Source: Bradyrhizobium canariense
GTDB taxonomy: Bacteria; Pseudomonadota; Alphaproteobacteria; Rhizobiales; Xanthobacteraceae
Length of the DNA stretch: 64,000 bases
NCBI RefSeq assembly: GCF_018130465.1
Contig: NZ_JAFCKJ010000013.1
Span: 124,001-188,000, forward strand
Reading direction: 5' to 3'
The notes beneath the pieces are model-generated. The model was not told the DNA's origin, did no database searches, and saw only the letters and a program-made list of their open reading frames with translations. Shown here one piece after another: positions 55,502-64,000 of the stretch (its first letter is position 1; each line of letters opens with the position of its first letter). Both the position numbers and the translations under genes were made by a program.

Positions 55502-56149
55502 TCAGGAGGGGGTCCGCAGCGAGGCGAGGCGGCTCGCGCGCAGATGTTGGCCGTGCTCACCGACAGCAACCCAGAAGCGCGGATTGCTGGCGGACTGCAT
55601 CGAAATCCACTGATAGCCGGCCGTGTTCCAGGAGCGGACGGACGAGGAAAGGTTGTCGAGCACCACGTCGCCCTCGCTCAACCGCACGACGAGAACCAAA
55701 TGGCCCTGTCCGCTGGCGGTGAGGACAACCGCAAGTCGCAGTGCCGACTTCGGCCAGCCCATCTCGATCAGGCGATGCCTCTTGGTCACGGCATAGTCGT
55801 TGCAGTCGCCGGCGTCGGGTGACACGGTCCAGTGCGCGAGCAGCGGGCTGGTCGGCTTTTTCGTCGGCGTGATAGCATCATTGACCGCGCGATTGACCTC
55901 GCGAAGCATGTCCTTCGCGCGCTCGCCCGATGGCAGCGTCTGCTGGTCCGCAACAGCATCCGGCTCGCACTCTGCGCCGTAATTCATGCAGAATTTTACA
56001 GCCTGCAGCGGTGCAAGCGCGTTGTCATACTCGCCGATGAAGGAGCCCGCCACGGCCGCGGCCGGAGCATCGACGATCGTGTCGGCTTTGGCAGCGGCGC
56101 CAGCGCAAGCGATCCCCGCCGCAAGGAAAGATTTGAAAATCCAGCTCAT
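55502..56149 (-). CDS. Transglutaminase-like cysteine protease (BTLCP/LapG type)
   Basis: A 215-residue exported peptidase. Signal peptide MSWIFKSFLAAGIACAGAAA is followed by the mature domain with a complete catalytic triad: C116 (SPDAGDCNDYAVTKRHRL), H150 (GQGHLVLVVRL) and D165 (GDVVLDNLSS). This is the BTLCP family, which includes LapG, the periplasmic protease that clips adhesins. It starts 147 bp from the exported protein B gene and sits in the middle of the exopolysaccharide locus between two homologous exported proteins, which are candidate substrates or partners. No LapD-like partner is in the window. Confidence 0.88.
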   Translation of the reverse strand: MSWIFKSFLAAGIACAGAAAKADTIVDAPAAAVAGSFIGEYDNALAPLQAVKFCMNYGAECEPDAVADQQTLPSGERAKDMLREVNRAVNDAITPTKKPTSPLLAHWTVSPDAGDCNDYAVTKRHRLIEMGWPKSALRLAVVLTASGQGHLVLVVRLSEGDVVLDNLSSSVRSWNTAGYQWISMQSASNPRFWVAVGEHGQHLRASRLASLRTPS

Positions 56150-56296
56150 GGTTATCCCCGTTTTTCGCCATTGTTCTTGACGCTAGGGATACAACGAACC
56201 CATTAGGTTCCGGTTTTGCCGACAATTACAATTTTATCGGCTTTGCGGGACTGGTTCCAGGAGCATTGCATTGGTTAAATTTCTTCAACCAGGAGC

Positions 56297-56950
56297 TTAT
56301 CGCGACGGGCTCACGGACGTCAGCGAGGTGGTCGTTGTAGCCGCTGCGGTGAACAGGGTCTGCGTCTGCGCTTGAGCGCTGGGTCCGCTTGTGTTGAGCA
56401 CGACGGGAGTGGTCGTCGTTGCGGCGCCGCCCCGTTCCGCCGCGGCCGCATTGGTCCCGCCGCCACCGCCGGTGGACGTCTCGCCAGTGGGATCCGCACC
56501 GCTGGTCGCTTCCGTCGGGATGTCGCCGGTGATGCTGGTGAAGGACTGAATCAGGGCTGCATTGTCGGTCTTCAGCACGGCTTCCTGAATGCGCTGTGCC
56601 ACGTCCGGTTGCGACAGCACGCAAACTGAAGCGGCCGTTCCGAGACCTGCACCGATGGCGCGGCTCTGTTCCTCGTTGCTGGCCTTTGCCAGCGACACGA
56701 TGCCTTCGACGGTTTCCGGCCGTGAGGTCAGAAAGTCGCGAACCTGCGAGGCCAAGCTGCCCTGGCCTTGCTTGAACTGGTCGAGCAATCCTGCGGGATT
56801 CGAGAGGAATGAGTTGGCGCTTTCCGCCGAGACCAGGTTTGCGTTCGCTCCGCACGCTGCGTTGTTGCCAGTGGCCGCGAATGAGGGCGCAACTGTGCCG
56901 GACAATGCCGCAATGCCGACGACGACGGAAAAGACTTTTCGAAATTGCAT
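56297..56950 (-). CDS. Exported protein B with low-complexity C-terminus, paralogue of protein A
   Basis: A 217-residue protein: signal peptide MQFRKVFSVVVGIAALSGTV to about residue 27, helical domain (FLSNPAGLLDQFKQGQGSLA, SQVRDFLTSRPETVEGIVSL, AIGAGLGTAASVCVLSQPDV) aligning gap-free with exported protein A. It then has a Gly/Ala/Thr-rich tail (TGGGGGTNAAAAERGGAATT and beyond) probably disordered. ATG 56950 is favoured over a GTG at 56959. It precedes the protease gene on the same strand. Two cysteines flank the domain as in A. No database family is recalled. It may be a substrate of the protease, which lies next door. Confidence 0.7.
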   Translation of the reverse strand: MQFRKVFSVVVGIAALSGTVAPSFAATGNNAACGANANLVSAESANSFLSNPAGLLDQFKQGQGSLASQVRDFLTSRPETVEGIVSLAKASNEEQSRAIGAGLGTAASVCVLSQPDVAQRIQEAVLKTDNAALIQSFTSITGDIPTEATSGADPTGETSTGGGGGTNAAAAERGGAATTTTPVVLNTSGPSAQAQTQTLFTAAATTTTSLTSVSPSR

Positions 56951-56987
56951 AATCACCACCGGACTTTTTCAGTTCTTATAGTTCATT

Positions 56988-58382
56988 TTATTCAAACTTG
57001 CCACGTTCTTTCCGCAGTTCGGACGGAATCGCTTGCGCAAGCCCACATCCAACTATGGCAGCGAAAAAGATCCCGAAGCCCGGAATCTGCAGCGAAAAGT
57101 CGATGCAGCTATGGACCAGCCCGAGCACCGCCACGCTAATGCCAATAATGGGTATGTAGCGGTCGCGCTTTCGCCGCAAGCTGCTTCTTAACAAAAGGTA
57201 AATATACCAGAGGCTGCACGCCACGATGAGACCGGCGGCGGGCAGGCCGAGCTCCGCGGCCAGTTCGAGCGGGGTCGAGTGGGCGCGATCCCATATTCCA
57301 AGGCTGCCGAGCTCCGCGGTCCGATAGGCGGGGAATGTTGCCTCGAAATTGCCCCAGCCAATGCCGAGCAGCGGATAACCGCGGATGATGGCAATGCTTC
57401 GTTCGTAGGCATTGAACCGCTGTTCATCAATCAGGCCGTAAGTGCCAATTCGACCGGCAACGGCGCCGCCGACAAGCTGGAGGATCAATAGCGCCACGGC
57501 CGCTGTCCCCGCAGCAAGGCCCCATCTCCGCAGCTTGCCGAGCGGCAATGGCGCAACATAAAGCGCGCAGGCGAGCAGGAATGCACAAATCGACAGCAGC
57601 AGGCCCGCGCGAGAGCCCGTCATCGCTGTCGCAATCAGGCAGATCGCAAACCCGATGCCGAGCGCTGCCGGTGCAGATGAATAAAATGTGATTCGGTCCG
57701 AGAGGCGGGGCGAGGCTGGCGCATCAGGACGATCGCGGCGGTGTGCGAAGCGCAGCAAGGGGACCAGAAACAGCACGGCGCTGCTGCCCCAGAAGATCGC
57801 GGCCGTGTTTCGGTTGACGAAAGTCCCCGTCGCGTAGCCGAGATAGGCTTCCTTGCGTCTCGACAGGAGGCCGTTGGGATCGCTGATTTCAGCGAGGATG
57901 CCATAGATTGCGTAGGCGCAGCCGGCCCAGGCGAGAATCAGCAGGAGCCGGCGGGCACTGCTCGCGTCGGTTGAGAAGGCGAACGCGCGAATGAATACCA
58001 TCGCAAGCAGAAGCGGATAGCCGATCGCCAGCCACGGGCCGCTGACGGTCGTCGAAACCCGGCCGGGCACCTGTAATTCGAGCCATTTTGATGGGGTCTG
58101 CCAGACCGGATTCCCGAGTGCGAATGGCGGGTCGCGCCATTCTTGAACGACGGTCACTGCCGCAACTATTGCGAGCGTGGCCAGCAACGGCATCAACAGC
58201 CGCACATCCTCGCGGCCGACGCCGTCGAGATTGGCCGTCACGAGGCTGGCGGCCATCAGCGCACACCAGATGCAGATCCAGATCTGGCCGGTGGACCCGA
58301 GTGGCAGGGGCGCCAGCACGACGACTGCAAGCGCCATGAGCCTGGACACGGTGTTCAGCTGGCACTCCCCCGCAAGCAGCAA
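56988..58382 (-). CDS. O-antigen ligase/polymerase family membrane protein
   Basis: A 464-residue protein with about 11-12 membrane helices. Family motifs of the Wzy/WaaL (Wzy_C) type are visible: GYATGTFVNRNTAAIFWG, AMTGSRAGLLLSICAFL, and the periplasmic loop GIGWGNFEATFPAYR followed by WDRAHSTPLELAAELGLP with the conserved His. It would polymerise or ligate lipid-linked sugar repeats in the inner membrane. The start is uncertain: TTG 58382, GTG 58349 or ATG 58337; none has a perfect SD. Transcribed toward exported protein B, 37 bp away. Confidence 0.85.
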   Translation of the reverse strand: MLLAGECQLNTVSRLMALAVVVLAPLPLGSTGQIWICIWCALMAASLVTANLDGVGREDVRLLMPLLATLAIVAAVTVVQEWRDPPFALGNPVWQTPSKWLELQVPGRVSTTVSGPWLAIGYPLLLAMVFIRAFAFSTDASSARRLLLILAWAGCAYAIYGILAEISDPNGLLSRRKEAYLGYATGTFVNRNTAAIFWGSSAVLFLVPLLRFAHRRDRPDAPASPRLSDRITFYSSAPAALGIGFAICLIATAMTGSRAGLLLSICAFLLACALYVAPLPLGKLRRWGLAAGTAAVALLILQLVGGAVAGRIGTYGLIDEQRFNAYERSIAIIRGYPLLGIGWGNFEATFPAYRTAELGSLGIWDRAHSTPLELAAELGLPAAGLIVACSLWYIYLLLRSSLRRKRDRYIPIIGISVAVLGLVHSCIDFSLQIPGFGIFFAAIVGCGLAQAIPSELRKERGKFE

Positions 58383-58504
58383 TCAACCCCGTTGGCGGAC
58401 TCTGGTCCGCGCAACGTGGCGCATTAAGCATCAATCGCTGCCCTCAGGAAGCGCTGATTTCGACGCCTGCGGGTCGGTGCGGCGGCGGCCGCCGTGTGAC
58501 CGGC

Positions 58505-59209
58505 TCAAGCCTTTCGCGCGAAGCGGAAGAACACCTGGCTGTTGATCACGTGGGTTGGCAGAGGAATCGGCGAATAGCCCATCGATTCCACTTCGAAACC
58601 GCATTTTGCGAACAAGACCGGAATGATCCGGAAATCGAATCCGAGGTGAGAGGAGATCCAGCCCGTCTCGCTTGGCGGCCGCGCGATTGCGGCCGTATTG
58701 CCGACGAAGGAATCCCAGACGATCTTCCAGGTGGTGCCGCGATGGCGCTGGCCGGCAGCCATGCGGAAGAGGTTCTTCATCAACGACGAGAGGCCGATCT
58801 CGATCGGCACCGAGACGAGGATGCGACCGTTTGGCGCCGTCTGCTGCGTGAGAAAGGTGACGATATCCATCAGAGGAGGGCCGACAAAGTGCTCGAGCGT
58901 CTCAAGGCAATAAACCTTGTCGAAGGGGCCGCCCACGATGCTATCGCGCTCGCGCACAAATCGGACATCGGGAAAACGTTGTTTCACCTCATTTGCCATT
59001 GCATCAAGATGCGGATCGAACCCGCAGATGGTGGCCGAGGCACATCGTTCCTTGATCAAGCCGACGAGATGTCCATCTCCCGTTCCGAAATCGAGGATGC
59101 GATCGTTTTGCGCCGGCGGCATCACGCCCAATGCCTTGGTAAATCGCGAATTGTGGCTCCAACGCTTGATGGAGCTCGTGTTCCCAATCGTCATGGAAGA
59201 ATAGGCCAC
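58505..59209 (-). CDS. Class I SAM-dependent methyltransferase
   Basis: A 234-residue methyltransferase. SAM motif I is ILDFGTGDGHLVGLIKER, acidic loop CGFDPHLDAMANEV, motif after is FDKVYCLETLEHFVGPPLMD, and VSVPIEIGLSSLMKNLFRMA follows. It is of the Methyltransf_23/UbiG-like set and could methylate a sugar or lipid-linked intermediate. Start GTG 59209 has GGGAGA 7 bp before it; TTG 59224 and ATG 59194 are alternatives. It is transcribed leftward, divergent from the acyltransferase at 59533. Confidence 0.82.
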   Translation of the reverse strand: MAYSSMTIGNTSSIKRWSHNSRFTKALGVMPPAQNDRILDFGTGDGHLVGLIKERCASATICGFDPHLDAMANEVKQRFPDVRFVRERDSIVGGPFDKVYCLETLEHFVGPPLMDIVTFLTQQTAPNGRILVSVPIEIGLSSLMKNLFRMAAGQRHRGTTWKIVWDSFVGNTAAIARPPSETGWISSHLGFDFRIIPVLFAKCGFEVESMGYSPIPLPTHVINSQVFFRFARKA

Positions 59210-59532
59210 TAGGAATTCTCCCAATTTTGCGGCTGATCGATCATACGGAGGTCTACCGTTCGTTGTTGGTCGAGGACAATGGAAATCTCATCAGATCAGA
59301 ATCGACCTCGCATCGTGTTGGATTTGCCATTCAGAACTCATGCCAGCTGGTTTTCGATCAACAGTCTTTGGTGCGGAACTGGTGCCGATTGTGGTCCCAT
59401 TCGCATCAACGTTAATCCTGGCCCTTGCATTTCCGTTCAACAAATCGCGCATGCTCAAACCCAGATTTTCATTGAAAACTGAGCCCAAAAGTAAGAATAT
59501 TGCAACGCAGCAAATTAAGCAACGGGGTAGTG
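59210..59532. other. Divergent intergenic region between methyltransferase and acyltransferase genes
   Basis: About 320 bases. A minus-strand frame of 65 codons (59291-59488) and small plus frames occur, but without SD or a recognisable protein. AT content is higher than in the flanking genes, as expected of promoters. No clear palindrome over 10 bp was found by eye. Confidence 0.4.
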
Positions 59533-60744
59533 ATGGAGTCGACGCATAAGCACAAGCCTCACTATCTTCCGTTGGACAGTATTCGAGGAATCGCAGCGCT
59601 CTCAGTCGCGATCCATCATGTCATTCTGATGAAGGTTTTCCTTGCCGCCTTTTCGAACAAGGCGTGGTTCGACTTCGCCTTCTTTCACAATGCGTGGCTG
59701 TTCGTCGATTTGTTTTTCGTGTTGAGCGGAATCGTGATCTCGATCAGCTACACCGATGCGGATTTCGGCAAATTCTCGTTTCGCGATTTCATGGTCCGTC
59801 GCCTGGCGCGGATCTATCCGCTTCATATCGTGATGTTGTTCGCAATCCTGGTGTTTCGGTTTGCAAGGGTTGGCCTGGTGGCCGCGGGCCTGCTTGCAGT
59901 CACGTCCCCGCAATTCGAGGTCAACAACGCCTACACGTTCGTCCTGAACGTCTTCCTGCTTCATTCGCTCGGGTTCGTCGATTACCTCAGCTGGAACGGC
60001 CCGAGCTGGAGCATCAGCGTGGAGTTCTACACCTATATCCTGTTCGCTCTGCTGCTGCTGTTCGCGCAGCGCCTGAACTCGCGGCCGTTTCTCTACGCGG
60101 TCGCGGCCATTCTGGTGGTGGCAAACTGGCTCGTCATCGTCTTCGTGCTGCAAAAGAAGGATCTCGGCCTTCAGTACGATTTCGGCATTCTTCGTTGCGT
60201 CATGAGCTTCTTTCTCGGCGTTCTGGTGGTCCGGGTCGTGACGCCGCTGTCGAAGATAAAGGCGCCCGTCTATCAATTCGGTCTTCAGGCCGGCTCGCTC
60301 GTCGCGAGCTTCGGCCTTGTCGTGCTCGTCAGCGACTACCCGGCGGCCAGCTTTGCCGCGCCCTTCGTCTTCGCAAGCCTGCTTGCGACCTTGATGGCTT
60401 ACCCGGGCGCGCCGTTGCTGCCGCGTCTGCTCGAGAGCAAGCCGTTGGTCTGGCTCGGCGCCCGATCGTACTCGATCTACATGGTGCACGCGTTCGTCAT
60501 TCTTCTGGCGGAATATGCGGTACGGATCGTCGGGCCGCGGCCGATCGTGGCGATTGATTCGATCAGCCCCGGGCTCGCGGCAACGCTGACCTACGGCGTC
60601 ATCATTGCCGCCGTCATCCTGCTTTCGGATTTCACCTATCGGCTGGTCGAGATCCCGGGCGGGAAATTCGTTCGTCGCCTGTTGCAGCGTGAGACGTCGT
60701 TTTCGACGGCTCAGACCGTCCGCACTTCGCGCCGCTTGAGCTAG
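59533..60744 (+). CDS. Acyltransferase 3 family membrane protein (1)
   Basis: A 403-residue integral membrane acyltransferase with about ten helices. Hallmarks are LDSIRGIAALSVAIHHVILM at the start (the His near 31 is catalytic in this family), WLFVDLFFVLSGIVISISY, RRLARIYPLHIVMLF and PSWSISVEFYTYILFALLLL. It would O-acylate (acetyl or succinyl) sugars of the exopolysaccharide at the inner membrane. ATG 59533 after GGGGTAG is preferred over an earlier frame start at 59500. The polymerase-like gene follows after 14 bp. Confidence 0.88.
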   Translation: MESTHKHKPHYLPLDSIRGIAALSVAIHHVILMKVFLAAFSNKAWFDFAFFHNAWLFVDLFFVLSGIVISISYTDADFGKFSFRDFMVRRLARIYPLHIVMLFAILVFRFARVGLVAAGLLAVTSPQFEVNNAYTFVLNVFLLHSLGFVDYLSWNGPSWSISVEFYTYILFALLLLFAQRLNSRPFLYAVAAILVVANWLVIVFVLQKKDLGLQYDFGILRCVMSFFLGVLVVRVVTPLSKIKAPVYQFGLQAGSLVASFGLVVLVSDYPAASFAAPFVFASLLATLMAYPGAPLLPRLLESKPLVWLGARSYSIYMVHAFVILLAEYAVRIVGPRPIVAIDSISPGLAATLTYGVIIAAVILLSDFTYRLVEIPGGKFVRRLLQRETSFSTAQTVRTSRRLS

Positions 60745-60758
60745 GAGACCTGCCGAAG

Positions 60759-62042
60759 GTGACGTCGCAACAGGAAAACAATCTCACGCCGATGGCCCTC
60801 AACATCGAGGCGGTCGCGCTCGCGCTGTACTTCATCCGGGACGCCTTCGGCGGCGCGATGAGGTACTACACCAGCATCTTTCACGTCTCGGCTCTTTGGT
60901 TCACCCCCGATGCCGTCGCTGTGCTTTGCGTCGGCATCTTCGTCACGCGCTGCATCATGCAGAATCGCAACGTCGTTGCTCTCCTCGTCTTCGTGCAGAT
61001 CATCCTGTCGTTGATCCTGGGGTATTTCTTCCTGGGCACCTTCAATGCGCTGCTGTCGTCGTTCAAGATGATGATCCCGGTATTTGCAGGCTTTTGCTTC
61101 TGCGATGCCTATCTCGGAAACCACAAGAAGCTGCTCTGGGTCATCGCGACCACGTTCTATATCTCGCTTGCCGGCGTGCTCGTCGCCGCCCACTGGACGT
61201 TCCCCTGGGTGGGCTTCAAATACGAATCCTTTGGCGCCACCCGCGAGGCGGGCCGGCTCTGGTGGTCGTTCGCAGAGCAAAGGATTTCGGGCTTTGCCGC
61301 CGACAATACGATGGCTGCCTACTTCATCCTGATCACGTTCGTGCTGACCTCGATCCGCAAGAGCGTGTTTTGGTGCCTGATCTTCGGCATCCCCTCGATC
61401 TACGCGATACGCCTCACGACCAGCAAGACGACCATGGTCGTTCTCGCGCTCTATCTTGGCTGCCTGCTGGTGGTTCGCTGGCTTCCGGAGGCCCGGCGCC
61501 TTCCCGTACTGCGTGCGATATCGTTGTCCTCCTATCTCGCCATCCTGGTGCCGATCGCGTTGATGCTCTTCGTGTCGGGAACCGGCCTGACCAAGACCTC
61601 CACGTTCTTCAGCCTGCAGGACCGCATCAACAACAGCTGGCAGCTGCCATTCGTCTATCTGCAGCAGCTGATGCCGGTCGGAGTTCTCACCGGCTGCGGC
61701 GTCGGCTGCTTCAACTACCCGCAGCAGCTGTTCTCGCCGCTGGCGTCGTATTGGGTGCCGGTCGACAATTTCTACATCGGGACCTACCTGATGTTCGGCT
61801 TGCCGTTCGTGCTGTTCATGGCGGTCGTGATCCGCGCGTCGTTCCTGATCACCGACGTCTACAAGCTGTCCACGATATTCGTGATGAACCTGTTTACCAT
61901 CACGGTGCTGTGTTATGGCCCCGCGACCGGTCTGTTGATGATCTCGTTCGGATTCAGCGAGGTGTTCTCGAAGCGCGCCTCCCGGGCCATGCAGGGAGGC
62001 CCGCGGCTGGCGCCCGCGCAGCAGCCGCTCACCGCAGAATGA
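60759..62042 (+). CDS. Polysaccharide polymerase-like membrane protein
   Basis: A 427-residue protein with about ten membrane helices, no soluble domain. Segments AADNTMAAYFILITFVLTSI, IRLTTSKTTMVVLALYLGCL and MPVGVLTGCGVGCFNYPQQL place it near Wzy-like polymerases; motif support is weaker than for the ligase at 56988. GTG 60759 with AGGAG upstream is the start; ATG 60792 is the alternative. It lies 14 bp after acyltransferase 1 and 54 bp before acyltransferase 2, within one operon. Confidence 0.68.
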   Translation: MTSQQENNLTPMALNIEAVALALYFIRDAFGGAMRYYTSIFHVSALWFTPDAVAVLCVGIFVTRCIMQNRNVVALLVFVQIILSLILGYFFLGTFNALLSSFKMMIPVFAGFCFCDAYLGNHKKLLWVIATTFYISLAGVLVAAHWTFPWVGFKYESFGATREAGRLWWSFAEQRISGFAADNTMAAYFILITFVLTSIRKSVFWCLIFGIPSIYAIRLTTSKTTMVVLALYLGCLLVVRWLPEARRLPVLRAISLSSYLAILVPIALMLFVSGTGLTKTSTFFSLQDRINNSWQLPFVYLQQLMPVGVLTGCGVGCFNYPQQLFSPLASYWVPVDNFYIGTYLMFGLPFVLFMAVVIRASFLITDVYKLSTIFVMNLFTITVLCYGPATGLLMISFGFSEVFSKRASRAMQGGPRLAPAQQPLTAE

Positions 62043-62096
62043 TCGGGGCGATCGACACAATGCCCTGGGACCACACATCGATTGGAGAGCAGAGTA

Positions 62097-63194
62097 ATGC
62101 ATAACCGCTTGGCATTTGTGGACGCTCTGCGCGGCATCGCGGTGCTGGCCGTGGTCCTCCAGCATCTTCTCGAGCAGATTATTCTGAGCGGAACCACCGA
62201 CGCATTCTACGGGCCGCTTCACGACATTTCCGGCCACTATTTCAACTTCGGCCGCTTCGGGGTCGTGCTGTTCTTCTTTGTCAGCGGTTTCGTCATTCCC
62301 TACAGCTTTCCGAAGAGCTCCGCGCCGGTGAAGGACTTTGCAGTCAGCCGCTTCTTTCGGCTTTATCCGAGCTATTGGCTGTCGATCCTGATCGCGGTGA
62401 TCCTCACGCCGATCATCGAGAACAAGGTTTTTCCGATCTGGCAGATCTCCGCCAATCTGACGATGTTCCAGATGTTCGTCGGGGTGCCCAACATCCGGAT
62501 CGCCTACTGGTCGCTGGCCGTCGAACTGATCTTCTACATCGCCTGCGTCGCCCTGTTCGTCGCCGGCTTCCTCAATCGCAGGCTGACGGCCGTGTGTATC
62601 GTCGTCGCCGTGTCGCTCGTGGGAATCCTCGGTCCCGCGCTGGTTCATTATTGGCTGTTCTGGCGGCTGCTGGAGCTGGCGTTGAATCTGACGGCGATGT
62701 TCACGGGCAAGGTCGCGCGCGACGTGCTGATGGAGCGCCGGCTGTCGCCCTGGTATCTGGTCGTCTGCGTCACGCTCTATTGCGCTTTCGCCATCAACAT
62801 CGCGTTCAAGCTGTATGGCGGCGACTATCACGAGAACTTCTTCCACGGCTATTCGATCGGGCTTTCCTACGTGGCGGCCGCGCTGGTGTTCCTGGCATTC
62901 GCCGTGTTCGGGGAGGGCAGGCCCTGGCGGGCGCTCGCCTTCGTGGGCGTGATCAGCTACTCGATCTATCTGATGCATGCCTATGTGATGAGTCTCGCGC
63001 TCTATTTCGTCGGGACAGGCGGTGGCCCGGCTCAGTGGCTGGTGTTCGTCGTCGGCGTGGTAGCGGCGTCCATCGTGGTGAGCTGGATTTCCTATGTCCT
63101 CGTCGAGAAGCCGACCATCTCGTTCGGTCGCCGTTATCGATCGGCGCCGCGCCGCGCGGCCATGACCGAAGCGCCGTTACCGGCCGCGGAATAG
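62097..63194 (+). CDS. Acyltransferase 3 family membrane protein (2)
   Basis: A 365-residue acyltransferase-3. It begins NRLAFVDALRGIAVLAVVLQ HLLEQI, keeps FGVVLFFFVSGFVIPYSF, SRFFRLYPSYWLSILIAV and YWSLAVELIFYIACVALFVA, and ends in a short basic cytosolic tail. Substantially different from copy 1, so the two probably act on different sugars or positions. ATG 62097 with GGAGA upstream is preferred over TTG 62082. A third related gene follows 4 bp after the stop. Confidence 0.88.
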   Translation: MHNRLAFVDALRGIAVLAVVLQHLLEQIILSGTTDAFYGPLHDISGHYFNFGRFGVVLFFFVSGFVIPYSFPKSSAPVKDFAVSRFFRLYPSYWLSILIAVILTPIIENKVFPIWQISANLTMFQMFVGVPNIRIAYWSLAVELIFYIACVALFVAGFLNRRLTAVCIVVAVSLVGILGPALVHYWLFWRLLELALNLTAMFTGKVARDVLMERRLSPWYLVVCVTLYCAFAINIAFKLYGGDYHENFFHGYSIGLSYVAAALVFLAFAVFGEGRPWRALAFVGVISYSIYLMHAYVMSLALYFVGTGGGPAQWLVFVVGVVAASIVVSWISYVLVEKPTISFGRRYRSAPRRAAMTEAPLPAAE

Positions 63195-63198
63195 CGAA

Positions 63199-64000
63199 GT
63201 GGACACTCAGACGAAATCCAGCAGTGCTGCGCCGGCATCGTTCTTGCCGGCGATCCAGGGGCTGCGGGGTGTCGCGGCAATGAGCGTGCTGCTCGTGCAC
63301 ATGTACGTCATGCCGTTGCTGGCGGGATTTCTGCCGCAACTGCCGCCCTGGTTTCACGCGATTGCCAACACGGGCGGCCATGGTGTCGAGCTGTTCTTCA
63401 TGATCAGCGGATATCTGATTCCGGCAAGCCTCGTGCGCCACGGCGACGTGTCGGCCTTCTTCTATGACCGCTGCATGCGCATCCTGCCGGTGTTCGGAGT
63501 GCTGCATGTCGCGTTGTTCACGATCGGACCGATCGTCGGATACAAATTCTTCAAGGGGATCGACGTCGTCACCTATATCGAATTGTTCGTCGCCAATCTG
63601 TTGTTTCTGCCCGATGTGCTCGGCCTGCCGCTGGGACAGCAGAATGCCTGGACCTTGAGCTATGAATGGGCCTTCTACATCTGGTTCGCCGCGATCTTCG
63701 TGTCGCGCAGGCGCGGCCATTGGCTCGCAACCTGGGTACTGGTCGGCGTCGCCGTCGCGGCGGTCGCCTATCGCCCGAACGCGGCGTTCTTCGGAGTAGG
63801 CATGCTCCTGAGCCGTGTGAACTTCCGACTCATGGTCGCTGGATGGCGCGGCTTGCTCGCTGGCACGCTCTGTGTGATCGCGATGTACGGCTCCCTGGAG
63901 TATCTGCATGCGCTGCCGGCGCTGCTTCCGGGCCTGTTGCTGTTCGCGATGGTTCTCAGTCCGGGGTCCGGCGTTGTGACGCTGCTGGAGGCGCCTTCGC
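63199..64000 (+). CDS. Acyltransferase 3 family membrane protein (3), 3' end beyond window
   Basis: The frame starts GTG at 63199 (VDTQTKSSSAAPASFLPAIQ) and stays open to the window edge. LPAIQGLRGVAAMSVLLVHM, then GVELFFMISGYLIPASLVRH, YDRCMRILPVFGVLH and AWTLSYEWAFYIWFAAIFVS are the family motifs (catalytic-type His in VHMY). Start only 4 bp after acyltransferase 2, so same operon. At least 267 residues are visible. No stop occurs within the window, so the true length is unknown. Confidence 0.85.
   Translation, partial: MDTQTKSSSAAPASFLPAIQGLRGVAAMSVLLVHMYVMPLLAGFLPQLPPWFHAIANTGGHGVELFFMISGYLIPASLVRHGDVSAFFYDRCMRILPVFGVLHVALFTIGPIVGYKFFKGIDVVTYIELFVANLLFLPDVLGLPLGQQNAWTLSYEWAFYIWFAAIFVSRRRGHWLATWVLVGVAVAAVAYRPNAAFFGVGMLLSRVNFRLMVAGWRGLLAGTLCVIAMYGSLEYLHALPALLPGLLLFAMVLSPGSGVVTLLEAPS

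Noticed and set aside
59291-59488. 65-codon minus-strand ORF between the methyltransferase and acyltransferase genes
   Set aside because: No SD or recognisable domain and the region behaves as a divergent promoter.
60741-62978. 745-codon minus-strand frame opposite the polymerase and acyltransferase genes
   Set aside because: Charged, His/Asp/Glu-rich shadow of two membrane-protein genes; no domain or SD.

Overview
The window looks like a chromosomal segment of a Bradyrhizobium-type alphaproteobacterium. The evidence is high GC with strong third-position GC bias, pob/pca aromatic catabolism, a two-subunit NAD-linked formate dehydrogenase, a DUF3551-like small secreted protein, and intergenic repeats of a type common in that genus. 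I see no phage, transposase, tRNA, rRNA or CRISPR array. The assignment rests on gene content and style only, because no database search was possible.

1-8.3 kb is a formate/oxalate block: the 3' end of moeA, a TusA-like sulfur carrier, an oxalate/formate-type MFS transporter ending in a strong terminator, a small exported protein, and a fused NuoE-NuoF beta subunit plus a 922-residue molybdopterin alpha subunit of NAD-dependent formate dehydrogenase (4-bp overlap). A 127-bp palindromic repeat lies behind it. 8.3-12.8 kb holds ybaK, a GntR/FCD regulator divergent from tcuAB, and an alpha/beta hydrolase that overlaps tcuB tail to tail. 12.8-17.5 kb is a 1134-residue transporter-acyltransferase-acyl-ACP synthetase fusion (aas type) and a TetR regulator with two copies of its likely operator at its own start. 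17.5-23 kb has a membrane diguanylate cyclase, pncB, a GT34-like glycosyltransferase and a beta-barrel outer-membrane protein.

23-28.5 kb encodes 4-hydroxybenzoate breakdown: a LysR regulator divergent from pcaHG, and an AraC regulator (pobR-like) divergent from pobA. PobA makes protocatechuate and PcaHG cleaves its ring. A NYN-domain protein sits between the two units. 28.5-32.7 kb is signalling: a FecR-like protein with a CHASE2 adenylate cyclase, and a Rec-HD-GYP regulator. 33-44.2 kb is one long chemotaxis-type operon: STAS, cheY, cheA, cheW, mcp, cheW, mcp, cheR, cheB, and a soluble protein with two degenerate MCP-like hairpins. The two MCPs are recent duplicates.

44.2-49.6 kb holds small, mostly uncharacterised genes: GrlR-like, small HTH-like proteins, VanZ-like, DUF3551-like, a PPP-type phosphatase and small membrane proteins. 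49.6-64 kb is an exopolysaccharide locus: a polyprenyl-phosphate sugar transferase, a Wzc-type tyrosine kinase, a transglutaminase-like cysteine protease flanked by two mutually homologous exported proteins, an O-antigen ligase/polymerase, a methyltransferase, a second polymerase-like protein, and three acyltransferase-3 proteins, the last cut by the window end.

The observations I rate highest are the protease-plus-paralogue trio, the double-hairpin protein after cheB, the conserved C-terminal tail on both MCPs, two repeat copies that each supply the stop codon of a neighbouring gene, and several perfect palindromes at promoters.
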